Below the pieces are notes generated by a model, which searched no databases, was not told where the DNA came from, and saw nothing but the letters and a program-made list of their open reading frames with translations. A stretch of 64,000 bases of DNA from an uncultured Spirochaetales bacterium. Lineage in GTDB: Bacteria > Spirochaetota > Spirochaetia > Sphaerochaetales > Sphaerochaetaceae. The position numbers were made by a program, and so were the translations under genes. The stretch spans positions 310,001 to 374,000 of the forward strand of contig CASFDW010000001.1 of the NCBI GenBank assembly GCA_949293595.1. Reading direction: 5' to 3'. The first letter of the stretch is position 1, and the number at the start of each line of letters is the position of its first letter. Below are positions 8,044 through 16,170 of the stretch, in pieces.

Positions 8044-9180
8044 ATGTCGAAAGCATCTAGTTCACTGAAAATCATCATAACAAGTGTTGTTATTTCTGCG
8101 ATCGTTCTTGGAATATTCGCAGTAGTTTTCCTACTCTATCTGGTACCGAGTTTCCAGATCACAAACGAGCAGATATACAACGTTCTGATCAAGCTTTTCC
8201 CTGTCGTTATCGGTCTCATTCTGATCCAGATCGGCATAGTCGCCGGGAAAAGGCATGAGCAGGATTTTTCGGATAAGGTCGACAAGCTTTCGCCGAATGC
8301 GTACGACAAGCCCCTTTACAACGAGGCAACCGACGATCCGATGGAAAAAGGCGGTGTGGATCTGGGAGCCTTCTCCAGAGAGCCCGTGGAGAAGATCGTA
8401 GAGAAGGAAGTCATCAAGGAAGTTCCCGTCGAGGTCGTCAAGGAAGTCATCAAGGAAGTCCCGGTCGAGGTCGTCAAGGAAGTAACAAGGGAAGTTCCGA
8501 TCGAGATCATAAAAGAGGTCGTCAAGGAAGTTCCTGTCGAGGTCGTCAAGGAAGTCATCAAGGAAGTCCCGGTCGAGAAGGAAAGCGAGTCGGTCAGGGA
8601 AATCGAGGTCCCCGTCGAGGTCATAAGGGAAGTTCCCGTCGATGTGGTCAGGGAAGTCGAGAAGGTGGTCGAAAAGATCGTCGAGGTCCCTGTGGAGAAA
8701 ATCGTGGAGGTCCCCGTCGAGGTCATCAAGGAAGTCATCAAGGAAGTTCCTGTCGAGGTTGTCAAGGAGGTCCCGGTCGAGGTCGTCAAGGAGGCTTCCA
8801 ACGAAGGCGGTACATCCGATGTTGCATCCAGACCCATGCGCCAGACCACCCAGACAGAGTCTGTTCCTGCAGGAAAGCTTCTCAATCTTGTCGAGACCGT
8901 CGACGAGGAAATATCTGAGGCGAAAGCCCTTGGCTACGACCTGTCAGTCGTCGGCTTGAAGGCCAGGGACGGGCTTACCGCCGAATCCATCGAGGAATTC
9001 TTCGGGGAAGACACCCTCTCGTTCGACGAGGACGGAAACATCTTCATCGTTCTTCCTCTTTACAACAAAACGGAAGCGGAGAACACGCTCAGGAGATTCG
9101 AGCCTCTCGTGTGCGTGCAGTACAAGGACGGAGATGGTGCGAAGCTCATCGCACAGGTCAAGAAGGCACTGGCGAAATAA
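8044..9180 (+). CDS. Membrane protein with long Val-Glu-Lys-Pro repeat and conserved C-terminal domain
   Basis: 378 residues. Two membrane helices (about 9-33 and 48-67) lead into a linker. From about residue 115 to 250 there is a low-complexity array built on EVPVEVVKEV and EVIKEVPVE, then a globular C-terminal domain of about 95 residues (LVETVDEEISEAK to the end). The repeat is charged, beta-prone and proline-punctuated, unlike a coiled coil. It resembles the spacer segments of surface or cell-shape proteins. The C-terminal domain is predicted cytosolic if the helices form a hairpin. The start has SD GGAGG and the promoter at 7966-7995. A strong terminator follows at 9201. Family not recognised. 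Confidence 0.65.
   Translation: MSKASSSLKIIITSVVISAIVLGIFAVVFLLYLVPSFQITNEQIYNVLIKLFPVVIGLILIQIGIVAGKRHEQDFSDKVDKLSPNAYDKPLYNEATDDPMEKGGVDLGAFSREPVEKIVEKEVIKEVPVEVVKEVIKEVPVEVVKEVTREVPIEIIKEVVKEVPVEVVKEVIKEVPVEKESESVREIEVPVEVIREVPVDVVREVEKVVEKIVEVPVEKIVEVPVEVIKEVIKEVPVEVVKEVPVEVVKEASNEGGTSDVASRPMRQTTQTESVPAGKLLNLVETVDEEISEAKALGYDLSVVGLKARDGLTAESIEEFFGEDTLSFDEDGNIFIVLPLYNKTEAENTLRRFEPLVCVQYKDGDGAKLIAQVKKALAK
8386..8793 (+). repeat. In-gene tandem repeat array (about 36-bp unit)
   Basis: Degenerate tandem copies of a unit of about 36 bp encoding VIKEVPVEVVKE-like segments. Bases such as GAGGTCGTCAAGGAAGT recur many times. The opposite strand stays fully open through the array (Thr/Ser/Gly repeats), which is a by-product of the repeat and not a gene. 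Confidence 0.8.
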
Positions 9181-9200
9181 CATCGCTTCAAAATGGAAAA

Positions 9201-9223
9201 AGCAGGCTGAGGCCTGCTTTTTT
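9201..9223 (+). terminator. Rho-independent terminator after the repeat protein gene
   Basis: AGCAGGC - TGAG - GCCTGCT with a T6 run, 20 bp after the stop at 9180. Confidence 0.9.
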
Positions 9224-9230
9224 CATGTCA

Positions 9231-9255
9231 AAAAAAACCTGCCGTCTCCGGCAGG
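9231..9255 (-). terminator. Rho-independent terminator of the sulfatase operon
   Basis: On the minus strand CCTGCCG - GAGA - CGGCAGG followed by T7, directly after the sulfatase stop at 9261. It sits back to back with the plus-strand terminator at 9201-9223, so the two convergent units are cleanly separated. Confidence 0.9.
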
Positions 9256-9260
9256 ATGCA

Positions 9261-10724
9261 TTAATTCAAACCCAATCTTACAAACTGTTCCTCAGGTGCA
9301 TCATTCTCCTTCATTAATAACTTCAAGGCCTTTATAAACCTTTCTTCAACCACAGGATCATTTATTGGTTTTTTCTGTTCTGGATCCTTATACAAGTCAA
9401 ACAACATTGTTTCCATGCAATGTTTTGGAGTCGTATCTCCTGTCTTATCCTCAACAGAGGCAATTCTCATCATAGGAACTCCCTTTGTAAAGCTAAACCC
9501 TGGGTGAATGGACATGGTTCTCATTTCCTCAACAGAAAACAAGCATCTCATGTGAGTAGGCATCAAAGTATAGTTATACAGGGGACTATTATCTTCTTTG
9601 GGTGCCCTCATATATACATATCGTCCATCTGTGATGTTCACATGCCCTCCATGCAATCCGAATAAAGCATACTTTCGCACAGGTGTATCATTCAAAATTA
9701 CGGAGGAAAGGTTTTGCCCAAGCATGTCTTTTGTCTTTCTCAAGCCAAACCATTCCAAAATCGAAACGGCAACATCAATGTTTTGAACCAAAGAGGACCT
9801 TCTTTCATTTCTGACGCCAAGTTTCGGATTCCATATGAAAAGCGGAATATGTGCAATTTCATTATACCATGGATGTGCACTCTTTCCCCATAGATCATGC
9901 TCGGCAAGTAGGAATCCGTGATCAGTATTAACAATTACAATGGTATCATGCCACATATCATTCTCATCCATAAAATCCAGGAATTTTCCCAGATAAGCAT
10001 CACACATGGATAGAAGGGCGGCGTATCTGTTTCTACAATGATCGACGGCATTAACAGGTTCAGAGACTTCACTGTAGTTTGGCCAATCAAACTGAGGTCC
10101 ATCATAACCATCTTCATACATTTTATTAAACTTTTCGTCCACGCAATAAAATGGTTCATGAGGATCAAAACATTCCCAATGAAGGAACCAGCCATCTTCA
10201 TCCTTGTTTTTTTCCAAAAATTCCATTCCAAGTTTGAAGACTTGCGCCAACGGTTGTTTTTCAGCACAATCTATATAACTTCGGTTGACTACATCCTGTC
10301 TCCATAATCTTCCATAATGCTCCGGAATCACCGGATCTTTAACCTGTCCTTTCCACCTATCTCCTTCCTGCCCTCTGACAATCTCCCAGCTATCATATCT
10401 ATGATGATATGTTGCACCACCATCTTCCCAATAATGTTGGTGATCACTAATCATATGCGTATATATTCCATTCTGTCTCAATATTTCAGGAATTGAATCA
10501 TCAAAAGGTTCTATAGGTCCCCATGCCCTGTGCAGAAAATTGTATCTTCCTGTATGTAATTCCCGACGTGCTGGCATACAAGGGAGACTTCCCGCATAGC
10601 AGTTATCAAAAACTACAGTTTTTTCTGCCAACCGTTGGAAATTTGGAGTTTTTGTCCATTTACAGCCATAGCAATTAAGCATACGTCTGTTCAATGTATC
10701 GAACATAAGCATGATTGCGCGCAT
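9261..10724 (-). CDS. Cys-type sulfatase, cytosolic
   Basis: A 487-residue alkaline-phosphatase-superfamily sulfatase. The maturation motif CMPARRELHTGR (Cys49; C-x-P-x-R) is the site where Cys becomes formylglycine. Metal ligands include the Asp in MLMFDT and the HD and NTDHG segments. There is no signal peptide, so it should act in the cytosol on a sulfate ester imported by the ABC transporter encoded upstream. The ATG at 10724 follows GAGG by 5 bp; a GTG at 10730 is less likely. It is the last gene of the ABC operon. A matching radical-SAM maturase is encoded at 33190-34314. Base composition is AT-rich compared with the rest of the window. Substrate unknown. Confidence 0.85.
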   Translation of the reverse strand: MRAIMLMFDTLNRRMLNCYGCKWTKTPNFQRLAEKTVVFDNCYAGSLPCMPARRELHTGRYNFLHRAWGPIEPFDDSIPEILRQNGIYTHMISDHQHYWEDGGATYHHRYDSWEIVRGQEGDRWKGQVKDPVIPEHYGRLWRQDVVNRSYIDCAEKQPLAQVFKLGMEFLEKNKDEDGWFLHWECFDPHEPFYCVDEKFNKMYEDGYDGPQFDWPNYSEVSEPVNAVDHCRNRYAALLSMCDAYLGKFLDFMDENDMWHDTIVIVNTDHGFLLAEHDLWGKSAHPWYNEIAHIPLFIWNPKLGVRNERRSSLVQNIDVAVSILEWFGLRKTKDMLGQNLSSVILNDTPVRKYALFGLHGGHVNITDGRYVYMRAPKEDNSPLYNYTLMPTHMRCLFSVEEMRTMSIHPGFSFTKGVPMMRIASVEDKTGDTTPKHCMETMLFDLYKDPEQKKPINDPVVEERFIKALKLLMKENDAPEEQFVRLGLN

Positions 10725-10731
10725 ACACACC

Positions 10732-11472
10732 TCACCACCACTTTATCAGGTCGGTAACCTGACTTCTGATTTTGATAAACTCATCAGAAACAATATTTCT
10801 AGGATAAGGAAGAGTATTCTCCATCCTCGTCTTTATTGTTGTTGGTTTATTCGTAAGAATAAGTATGTTCTGACTTAGATAAACAGCCTCTTCAATATTA
10901 TGTGTGATGAAAATCACTGTTGTACCGGTTTTTCTCCACAAATTGAGCAGTTCATCTTCCAATTTGAATCGAAGTTCCACGTCAAGCTGACCATAAGGTT
11001 CATCCATAAGCAAGAGTTCAGGTTTGACAGCAAAAGCTCTGGCAATGACTACTCTTTGCAACATGGAAGTAGACAGCTCGTTTGGATAATAGTCTTTATA
11101 CTTTGTCAGTCCTACCATCTCAAGCACCTCGGAAACTTCTTTCTTGATAGTATTTTCCGGAATCTTTTTCATCTTCAACCCAAAAGCAACGTTTTGCTCC
11201 ACAGTCAGCCAAGACATCGTCGAATACTCTTGGAAAATATATGCAATATTATGCTTACGTAAATCAACCGGTTCATTATTGACAAGAATCTCCCCGGAAG
11301 TGGGCTTATACAACTTTGTAATACAATTCAAGAAAGTCGTCTTACCACAGCCTGTAGGACCGACAATACATAGGAACTCACCTTTCTTCACATCGAAAGA
11401 TATATCATCAAGAACAAGCAAATCCCCGAATTTTTTTGTCATATGATTGACTTTTACTTTTATATCATCCAT
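10732..11472 (-). CDS. ABC transporter ATPase, SsuB/TauB type, degenerate signature
   Basis: About 246 residues, in the nitrate/sulfonate/taurine importer group. The Walker A (GPTGCGKTT), Q-loop (YIFQEYS), Walker B (LLLMDEP) and switch His (FITHN) are intact. The ABC signature reads LSTSMLQRV instead of LSGGMQQRV, so one of the two composite ATP sites in a heterodimer is probably weak. The ATG at 11472 has AGGTGGGA upstream; the ten residues before it overlap the other ATPase gene. It is paired with the canonical ATPase at 11483-12238. Confidence 0.85.
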   Translation of the reverse strand: MDDIKVKVNHMTKKFGDLLVLDDISFDVKKGEFLCIVGPTGCGKTTFLNCITKLYKPTSGEILVNNEPVDLRKHNIAYIFQEYSTMSWLTVEQNVAFGLKMKKIPENTIKKEVSEVLEMVGLTKYKDYYPNELSTSMLQRVVIARAFAVKPELLLMDEPYGQLDVELRFKLEDELLNLWRKTGTTVIFITHNIEEAVYLSQNILILTNKPTTIKTRMENTLPYPRNIVSDEFIKIRSQVTDLIKWW

Positions 11473-11482
11473 AAAATCCCAC

Positions 11483-12238
11483 CTATAACGTCTTGTCCAC
11501 AATCGAACTGATTTCCTCTCTTATCTCCAAAAATTCCGGAGCCATGTAATTCCTGGGTCGAGGCAGCTTGATGGAATATTCCTTTTTTACCGAAGTCGGG
11601 CAATTCCTCAAAACTACTATCCTGTCAGCAAGATAAACAGCCTCCTCTATATTATTGGTGACAAAAACAACAGTACGTTTTTCCTTCTCCCATATCTTTA
11701 TCAGATCCTCCTGCATAAGATATCTGGTTTGTGCATCGAGATGACCAAAAGGTTCATCCATATACAAAACATCAGGTTCATTACAATAAGCTCTGGCAAT
11801 ACCGACACGTTGTTGCATTCCACCAGAAAGCTGATTCGGATATGAATCTTCAAATCCGTCCAGACCTACAAGCTGTATATAGTATTCAGCAAGCTCCCGG
11901 CGTTCCTTCTTTCCTACTCCTCTGACTTTGGGGCCATATTCAACATTCCCCATTACAGTCAACCAAGGAAAAAGAGCGGTACGCTGATATACAACGCCAC
12001 GATCCGGTCCCGGTGACTCAACAATTTTTCCTTTTACAGTTACACTACCGGCAGAAACCTTTTCCAACCCCGACATACAATTCAAGAGAGTACTTTTTCC
12101 ACATTGCCCCGGTCCGAAAAGAACGAGCATCTCATTTTCCCCAACCTGCAGATTTATATCTTTGATCACTTCCACATCACCACGGTTTGTATGGAAGGTT
12201 TTTGCCACATTTCTACATACTATTATTTCGCTGCTCAT
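11483..12238 (-). CDS. ABC transporter ATPase, SsuB/TauB type
   Basis: 251 residues, with Walker A in a slightly unusual form (GPGQCGKST), signature LSGGMQQRVGIARAY, Walker B (VLYMDEP) and the HLD D-loop (GHLDAQ); the switch position is Asn-Asn (FVTNN) where His is usual. The gene starts inside an ATGA overlap with the permease gene. Together with its degenerate partner it should power uptake through the two permeases encoded upstream. Confidence 0.85.
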   Translation of the reverse strand: MSSEIIVCRNVAKTFHTNRGDVEVIKDINLQVGENEMLVLFGPGQCGKSTLLNCMSGLEKVSAGSVTVKGKIVESPGPDRGVVYQRTALFPWLTVMGNVEYGPKVRGVGKKERRELAEYYIQLVGLDGFEDSYPNQLSGGMQQRVGIARAYCNEPDVLYMDEPFGHLDAQTRYLMQEDLIKIWEKEKRTVVFVTNNIEEAVYLADRIVVLRNCPTSVKKEYSIKLPRPRNYMAPEFLEIREEISSIVDKTL

Positions 12239-13026
12239 TTTCCCCTCACATTCCAAGCACAAAGTTTTGCTTCTATTGCTCGCATGATTACTGCAAGTAC
12301 AAAACCAACTATTCCAACAGCGACTATTCCGACCATAATCTGTACGGTACTGTTGGAATCCTGCCCTTTTATGATAACCCAGCCGACACCTTCCGAAGCC
12401 CGCACCATTTCCGCTGCAACAACCGTCGCCCAAGACGATCCTATGGCTATCTGGAGTCCTGCAAAAATCTGCGGTACACAAGAAGGAAGAACTATGGTCG
12501 TGAAAACCTGCCTTCCGTTTGCTCCTAGCATGCGGGCAGCCCCCATGAGTTCAGGATCCACCGCACGTACTCCGGCATAGGCATTCATTGTTATGCTTGA
12601 AAATGAAGCAAGGAAAATAATGAAATACTTTGATGGTTCACCTATCCCAAACCATACTATTGACAAAGGAATCCAGGCAATAGGAGGTATTGGTCTGATG
12701 ATTTCAAACAATGGACGAAAAAATGCCTCCATTGGCCTATACCACCCCATGACTATGCCAAGTATGATTCCTAATACACAGCCAATCACAAATCCGGTCA
12801 TTACCCTGGAAAGGCTCCATGCAACATGCATCTGTATGGTATGGGTGCCTATCGGATAAACTATGCTTTTGAAAAAACTTCCGATAACCGTAACAGGTCC
12901 AACCATCACGATTCCTGCATCGGTAAATGTTACTGCCGCCTGCCAGATGCAGAGAAAAACAAATATGGATATGACTGCACAGACAATTTTCTCTATTCCG
13001 AATTTATCCACCAATCTTTTCTTCAT
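12235..13026 (-). CDS. ABC transporter permease, SsuC/TauC type (second)
   Basis: 263 residues, six predicted membrane helices, with the cytosolic EAA-like loop VDPELMGAARMLGANGRQVF that docks the ATPase. It belongs to the BPD_transp_1 family of nitrate/sulfonate/taurine importers. It overlaps both neighbours by 4 bp (ATGA), typical of tightly coupled subunits. It is similar to but clearly distinct from the first permease, so the channel is likely a heterodimer. Confidence 0.87.
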   Translation of the reverse strand: MKKRLVDKFGIEKIVCAVISIFVFLCIWQAAVTFTDAGIVMVGPVTVIGSFFKSIVYPIGTHTIQMHVAWSLSRVMTGFVIGCVLGIILGIVMGWYRPMEAFFRPLFEIIRPIPPIAWIPLSIVWFGIGEPSKYFIIFLASFSSITMNAYAGVRAVDPELMGAARMLGANGRQVFTTIVLPSCVPQIFAGLQIAIGSSWATVVAAEMVRASEGVGWVIIKGQDSNSTVQIMVGIVAVGIVGFVLAVIMRAIEAKLCAWNVRGK

Positions 13027-13799
13027 ATTTTCTTCACTCCTTTGACAACCTTATTCTCAATGAGCGTCAGGATATAAGAAAACAATGCACCTATAACACC
13101 AATTGTTATCATTCCACATATGATTATGTCTGGCCTGTATATTCCCCTCGCCTGCTGTATCATATATCCAAGTCCTTCCGTCGAAGCAAGCATTTCGGCA
13201 GCTACTATGCAGGTCCAAGAAGCACCTAACGCAACTCTGATACCTGTCATCACAAGAGGTAATGATGTTGGAACGGCAATATGCATCAGCATTTGAAAAT
13301 TGCTTGCTCCAAATGTTTGTCCAACCCATAGATGGACATCTTTTGTTTGTCTGACACCCGTGTAACTATTAAGTACGCAGGGGACGAAAGAAGAAAGGAA
13401 CACCGTTACAATCTTAGATGTGATTCCTATTCCAAAGAGAAGAATCATCAAAGGAATCCAAGCAAGTCCTGGGACAGGTCTGACCAAATCAAATACTGGT
13501 CTCACAAATAAATCCACCTTCTTGTACCAAGCCATTGCTATACCCAGCGGCGTACCAATCAGGATTCCGGCTGCCCAACCGCCCATTGCAATCTTCAAAG
13601 AAGAAAAAATATGTTGGAACAGCGTTGCTCCATCAGGCGCAGTTGAGGTCAGTTTGTTCACAAATGTCCTTACAACCGTAACAGGTCCAGGCAATGTGGA
13701 GCTTTTTGTAAGCTTCATCACATCACAGCAAAAAAACCAAACGAGGATAAAAAGACATATGGACAAGACTGAAAGCCATAAATAATTTCTCTTTTTCAT
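13023..13799 (-). CDS. ABC transporter permease, SsuC/TauC type (first)
   Basis: 258 residues, six predicted membrane helices, EAA-like loop with QTKDVHLWVGQTFGASNFQML. A strong SD (GGGGGAGG) precedes the ATG. It lies 27 bp after the receptor gene. One receptor, two permeases and two ATPases make a complete asymmetric importer. Confidence 0.87.
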   Translation of the reverse strand: MKKRNYLWLSVLSICLFILVWFFCCDVMKLTKSSTLPGPVTVVRTFVNKLTSTAPDGATLFQHIFSSLKIAMGGWAAGILIGTPLGIAMAWYKKVDLFVRPVFDLVRPVPGLAWIPLMILLFGIGITSKIVTVFLSSFVPCVLNSYTGVRQTKDVHLWVGQTFGASNFQMLMHIAVPTSLPLVMTGIRVALGASWTCIVAAEMLASTEGLGYMIQQARGIYRPDIIICGMITIGVIGALFSYILTLIENKVVKGVKKI

Positions 13800-13826
13800 T
13801 CTTCCTCCCCCTGCAGGTACATGATG

Positions 13827-14882
13827 TCAATTGATTTCAAATCCAGTTACTGAAGAAAGTATTTCCCTGTTTATTGACTTTTCAATATTCGGAGCTGCAT
13901 CGGCCGTAATTTTTTCCGCACTTACGAGGAAGTCGGAAATAGCAATCCAGGCCTCTCCAAGTTCATAACCATCCTGTTTCATATAGTCAGTTCCGATATA
14001 TGCCCTGTCTTTGATTTCCTTTGCCAAATCGGATTCACTGAAAGCAACACCGTTCTTTTCATAGAACTTCATGGTATATTCGGCTCTAAGTTCCTCATCC
14101 TGAAGATCATCCATGGCCCTTACTATGCATTTGACAAATTTTTCCACATCATTTGGTCTGCTTTCGACAATACTTCCTCTTGCAAAACATCCATCACACA
14201 TGTCAACGCCGGTGACTTCCTCAAATGTACAGACCTTGACATATCCGAGATCGTCCATCTGATAACTGTATGGTGGGTTTTCCGCTACAAGATCCCCCTC
14301 CCCCGTCTGATAAGCTTGGAAAGCCGGAGCCCATTCCATATTCACCTGCTTTATATCAGAAGGTCCAAGCCCGAAACATGCGGCATAACTCTCAACCATG
14401 TACTGTGCAGCTGTTCCAAGCGGTTCCAAAATTTGTTTTCCTTTTACTGTCTCAACCGACCCTAAAACACCAGGATAATTTGAAAGAGTGTTTCCAGCAG
14501 CTACAACAGGGCTGTCTGTCCTTGCGTATATTCCCATTCCACCGGTAGTATTGACATCCGCCAACCAGATGCAATCGGCATTAGCAAGTGAATATACGGA
14601 TGCAAATCCTGAACAGGCAATATCTAGTTCCTCAGCGGCAATAGCTTCATTTACCGGAGCACCTGTTGCAAAATATTCGAGCTGAACATTCAAACCTTCT
14701 TCCTCAAACCATCCCTGGTCCATAGCATATTGGACAGGAACACCAACCGTCAAAGGTAAAAGACCGACCTTCAATGGTGCCGAAGTTCCATCAATCGAAG
14801 AAGATTCCTTCTTGGAACAAGAAGAAAAAAGCACAAGTACCACCATGCAGATTACAGTAGTAATCTTCCATCCTTTTTTCAT
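13827..14882 (-). CDS. ABC substrate-binding lipoprotein, SsuA/TauA/NMT1 type
   Basis: 351 residues from ATG 14882 (AAGGAG upstream). The N-terminus MKKGWKITT, a hydrophobic core and a lipobox ending at Cys22 (LVLFSSC) mark a lipoprotein. The mature part begins like taurine/sulfonate/aliphatic-amine receptors (LKVGLLPLTVGVPVQYAMDQGWF, EEGLNVQLEYF) and contains EELDIACSGFAS, a type II periplasmic fold. It is first in the operon, so it sets the likely ligand: a small anionic sulfate ester or sulfonate, given the sulfatase in the same unit. Confidence 0.85.
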   Translation of the reverse strand: MKKGWKITTVICMVVLVLFSSCSKKESSSIDGTSAPLKVGLLPLTVGVPVQYAMDQGWFEEEGLNVQLEYFATGAPVNEAIAAEELDIACSGFASVYSLANADCIWLADVNTTGGMGIYARTDSPVVAAGNTLSNYPGVLGSVETVKGKQILEPLGTAAQYMVESYAACFGLGPSDIKQVNMEWAPAFQAYQTGEGDLVAENPPYSYQMDDLGYVKVCTFEEVTGVDMCDGCFARGSIVESRPNDVEKFVKCIVRAMDDLQDEELRAEYTMKFYEKNGVAFSESDLAKEIKDRAYIGTDYMKQDGYELGEAWIAISDFLVSAEKITADAAPNIEKSINREILSSVTGFEIN

Positions 14883-14902
14883 TTCATATCTCCTTTTTAT
14901 TT

Positions 14903-14922
14903 TTGCGTGACCGGTCACGCAA
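14903..14922. promoter_or_regulatory. 20-bp perfect palindrome, probable LacI-family operator
   Basis: TTGCGTGACCGGTCACGCAA is a perfect palindrome with the central CG typical of LacI-family sites. It begins about five bases after the expected start site of the ABC/sulfatase operon, so a bound repressor would block transcription. The adjacent divergent gene encodes a LacI-type regulator. Only one copy is visible here. Confidence 0.75.
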
Positions 14923-14933
14923 CCTTTAATATC

Positions 14934-14962
14934 ACTCTATACCACAAAAATCCACCTGTCAA
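14934..14962 (-). promoter_or_regulatory. Promoter of the ABC transporter/sulfatase operon
   Basis: TTGACA (14962-14957) and TAGAGT (14939-14934), 17-bp spacer, minus strand. The expected start is near 14927, giving a leader of about 45 nt that contains the palindrome and the SD. Confidence 0.7.
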
Positions 14963-15027
14963 CTTTTTTTCACCCTGCACAGTTTTTGTAAAAAATGAAA
15001 CAAAAAACTCAAGACATCCGTTTTAGT

Positions 15028-15056
15028 TTGAACTCATACGGTAGTATTGTTATAAT
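15028..15056 (+). promoter_or_regulatory. Promoter of the LacI-type regulator gene
   Basis: TTGAAC at 15028-15033 and TATAAT at 15051-15056, 17-bp spacer. The start is expected near 15063, about 46 nt before the ATG. Confidence 0.7.
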
Positions 15057-15060
15057 CCTA

Positions 15061-15089
15061 ATGTCGGTAATTATCTGAATTACCAACAT
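15061..15089 (+). promoter_or_regulatory. 5'-terminal stem-loop in the regulator leader
   Basis: ATGTCGGTAATT - ATCTG - AATTACCAACAT: a 12-bp stem with one mismatch and a 5-nt loop, starting about where transcription should start and ending 20 bp before the ATG. Its sequence is unrelated to the 20-bp palindrome. It could be an autoregulatory site or an RNA stem that protects or controls the message. Confidence 0.55.
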
Positions 15090-15108
15090 CTTATTGCAAG
15101 GAAAAAAA

Positions 15109-16170
15109 ATGGCAGCAACAATCAGAAAAATTGCAGAAATAGCGGGAGTATCAAGGGGAACCGTCGACAGAGCGTTGCACAACAAAGGGCGCATCGATCC
15201 TGAGGTTGCAAATAAGATAAAAAAAATCGCTTACGATTTGAATTATAAACCAAACGCTGCAGCAAAGGGTTTGAACAACAAGAAAGACACCATAAACATA
15301 TCTGTTATACTCCATATATCCAAATTAAATTATTTTTTCCAAGATATAATGTTAGGCTTGGAGAAGGGAATAGAAGAAGTCAAGGATTACGGAATCATTG
15401 TTAAAATACATTATTGCAATGATTTTGACGCTCATGAACAGCTTGAGATCATCAACAAATGTGTTGCTGACAAAACAAACGGAATAATCATTGTACCAAT
15501 AAATCACGACTGCATAAAAAGCAGAATAAACGAACTCACAGAATCAGGCCTTCCGATAGTTTTCTTGACAAATATCCTTGACAGTACCAATTACCTTAGT
15601 TATGTTGGATGCGACTACAATCTCAGTGGAGAAATCGCTGCAGGATTGTTCAATTTGTTAGCTCCTGAAGGCGGTCATCTGCTATGCTTCTCCCCTAGTC
15701 TACAAATGTATGGACATTTATTGAGAAACAACGGATTGAGAACAAAGCTTCAAAACGATTATCCTGGAATAGATGTGGTAGAAATCGTTGAACTGACAGG
15801 TGACGACAAAGAAGTATATGAAAAAACCATCAAGGCTCTGGAAAGAAACAGCGAAGCGGATTTGATACTTTGTCCAGGCGTATCGAGTAAAAGCAACCTC
15901 AAGGCAATAAGTGACCGGAATTCCTGCAATAAAGCAAAAATAATTGCATATGATTATTCTGCAACCATTCATAAGGCACTGGAAGATAAAATCATCACTG
16001 CAACAATAACGCAGCAACCCGAATTACAAGGATATACTGCAGTCAAAACAATGTTCGAGCTTTTCATATTGGAAAAAAGAGATATAAAAAGGAACAACTA
16101 CATAAAAACAAGAATCCTATTGAGAGAACATCTCAAGGAATGCATACAAAGAAAAAACACTAATCCTTGA
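15109..16170 (+). CDS. LacI-family transcriptional regulator
   Basis: 353 residues. An N-terminal LacI helix-turn-helix (IRKIAEIAGVSRGTVDRALH) and hinge region (NYKPNAAAKGLNN) are followed by a periplasmic-binding-protein-like sensor domain (ISVILHISK to LREHL). The ATG at 15109 has AAGG upstream; a TTG at 15094 is less likely. It is divergent from the ABC/sulfatase operon, whose start region carries a fitting operator, so it most likely senses the imported sulfated compound or its product. AT-rich codon use is shared with the operon. Its end overlaps convergent rnz by 11 bp. Confidence 0.88.
   Translation: MAATIRKIAEIAGVSRGTVDRALHNKGRIDPEVANKIKKIAYDLNYKPNAAAKGLNNKKDTINISVILHISKLNYFFQDIMLGLEKGIEEVKDYGIIVKIHYCNDFDAHEQLEIINKCVADKTNGIIIVPINHDCIKSRINELTESGLPIVFLTNILDSTNYLSYVGCDYNLSGEIAAGLFNLLAPEGGHLLCFSPSLQMYGHLLRNNGLRTKLQNDYPGIDVVEIVELTGDDKEVYEKTIKALERNSEADLILCPGVSSKSNLKAISDRNSCNKAKIIAYDYSATIHKALEDKIITATITQQPELQGYTAVKTMFELFILEKRDIKRNNYIKTRILLREHLKECIQRKNTNP

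Noticed and set aside
8386..8793. CRISPR-like tandem repeats
   Set aside because: The repeats are in-frame protein-coding units without unique spacers of constant length.
8316..8885. 189-codon Thr/Ser/Gly-repeat frame antisense to the Val-Glu-Lys repeat
   Set aside because: It stays open only because the coding strand is repetitive. No start signal or promoter, and the sense frame has a promoter, SD and terminator.
9261..16170. Insertion element or integrase flanking the AT-rich island
   Set aside because: No transposase, integrase, tRNA or terminal repeats found at either edge; transfer is inferred from composition alone.
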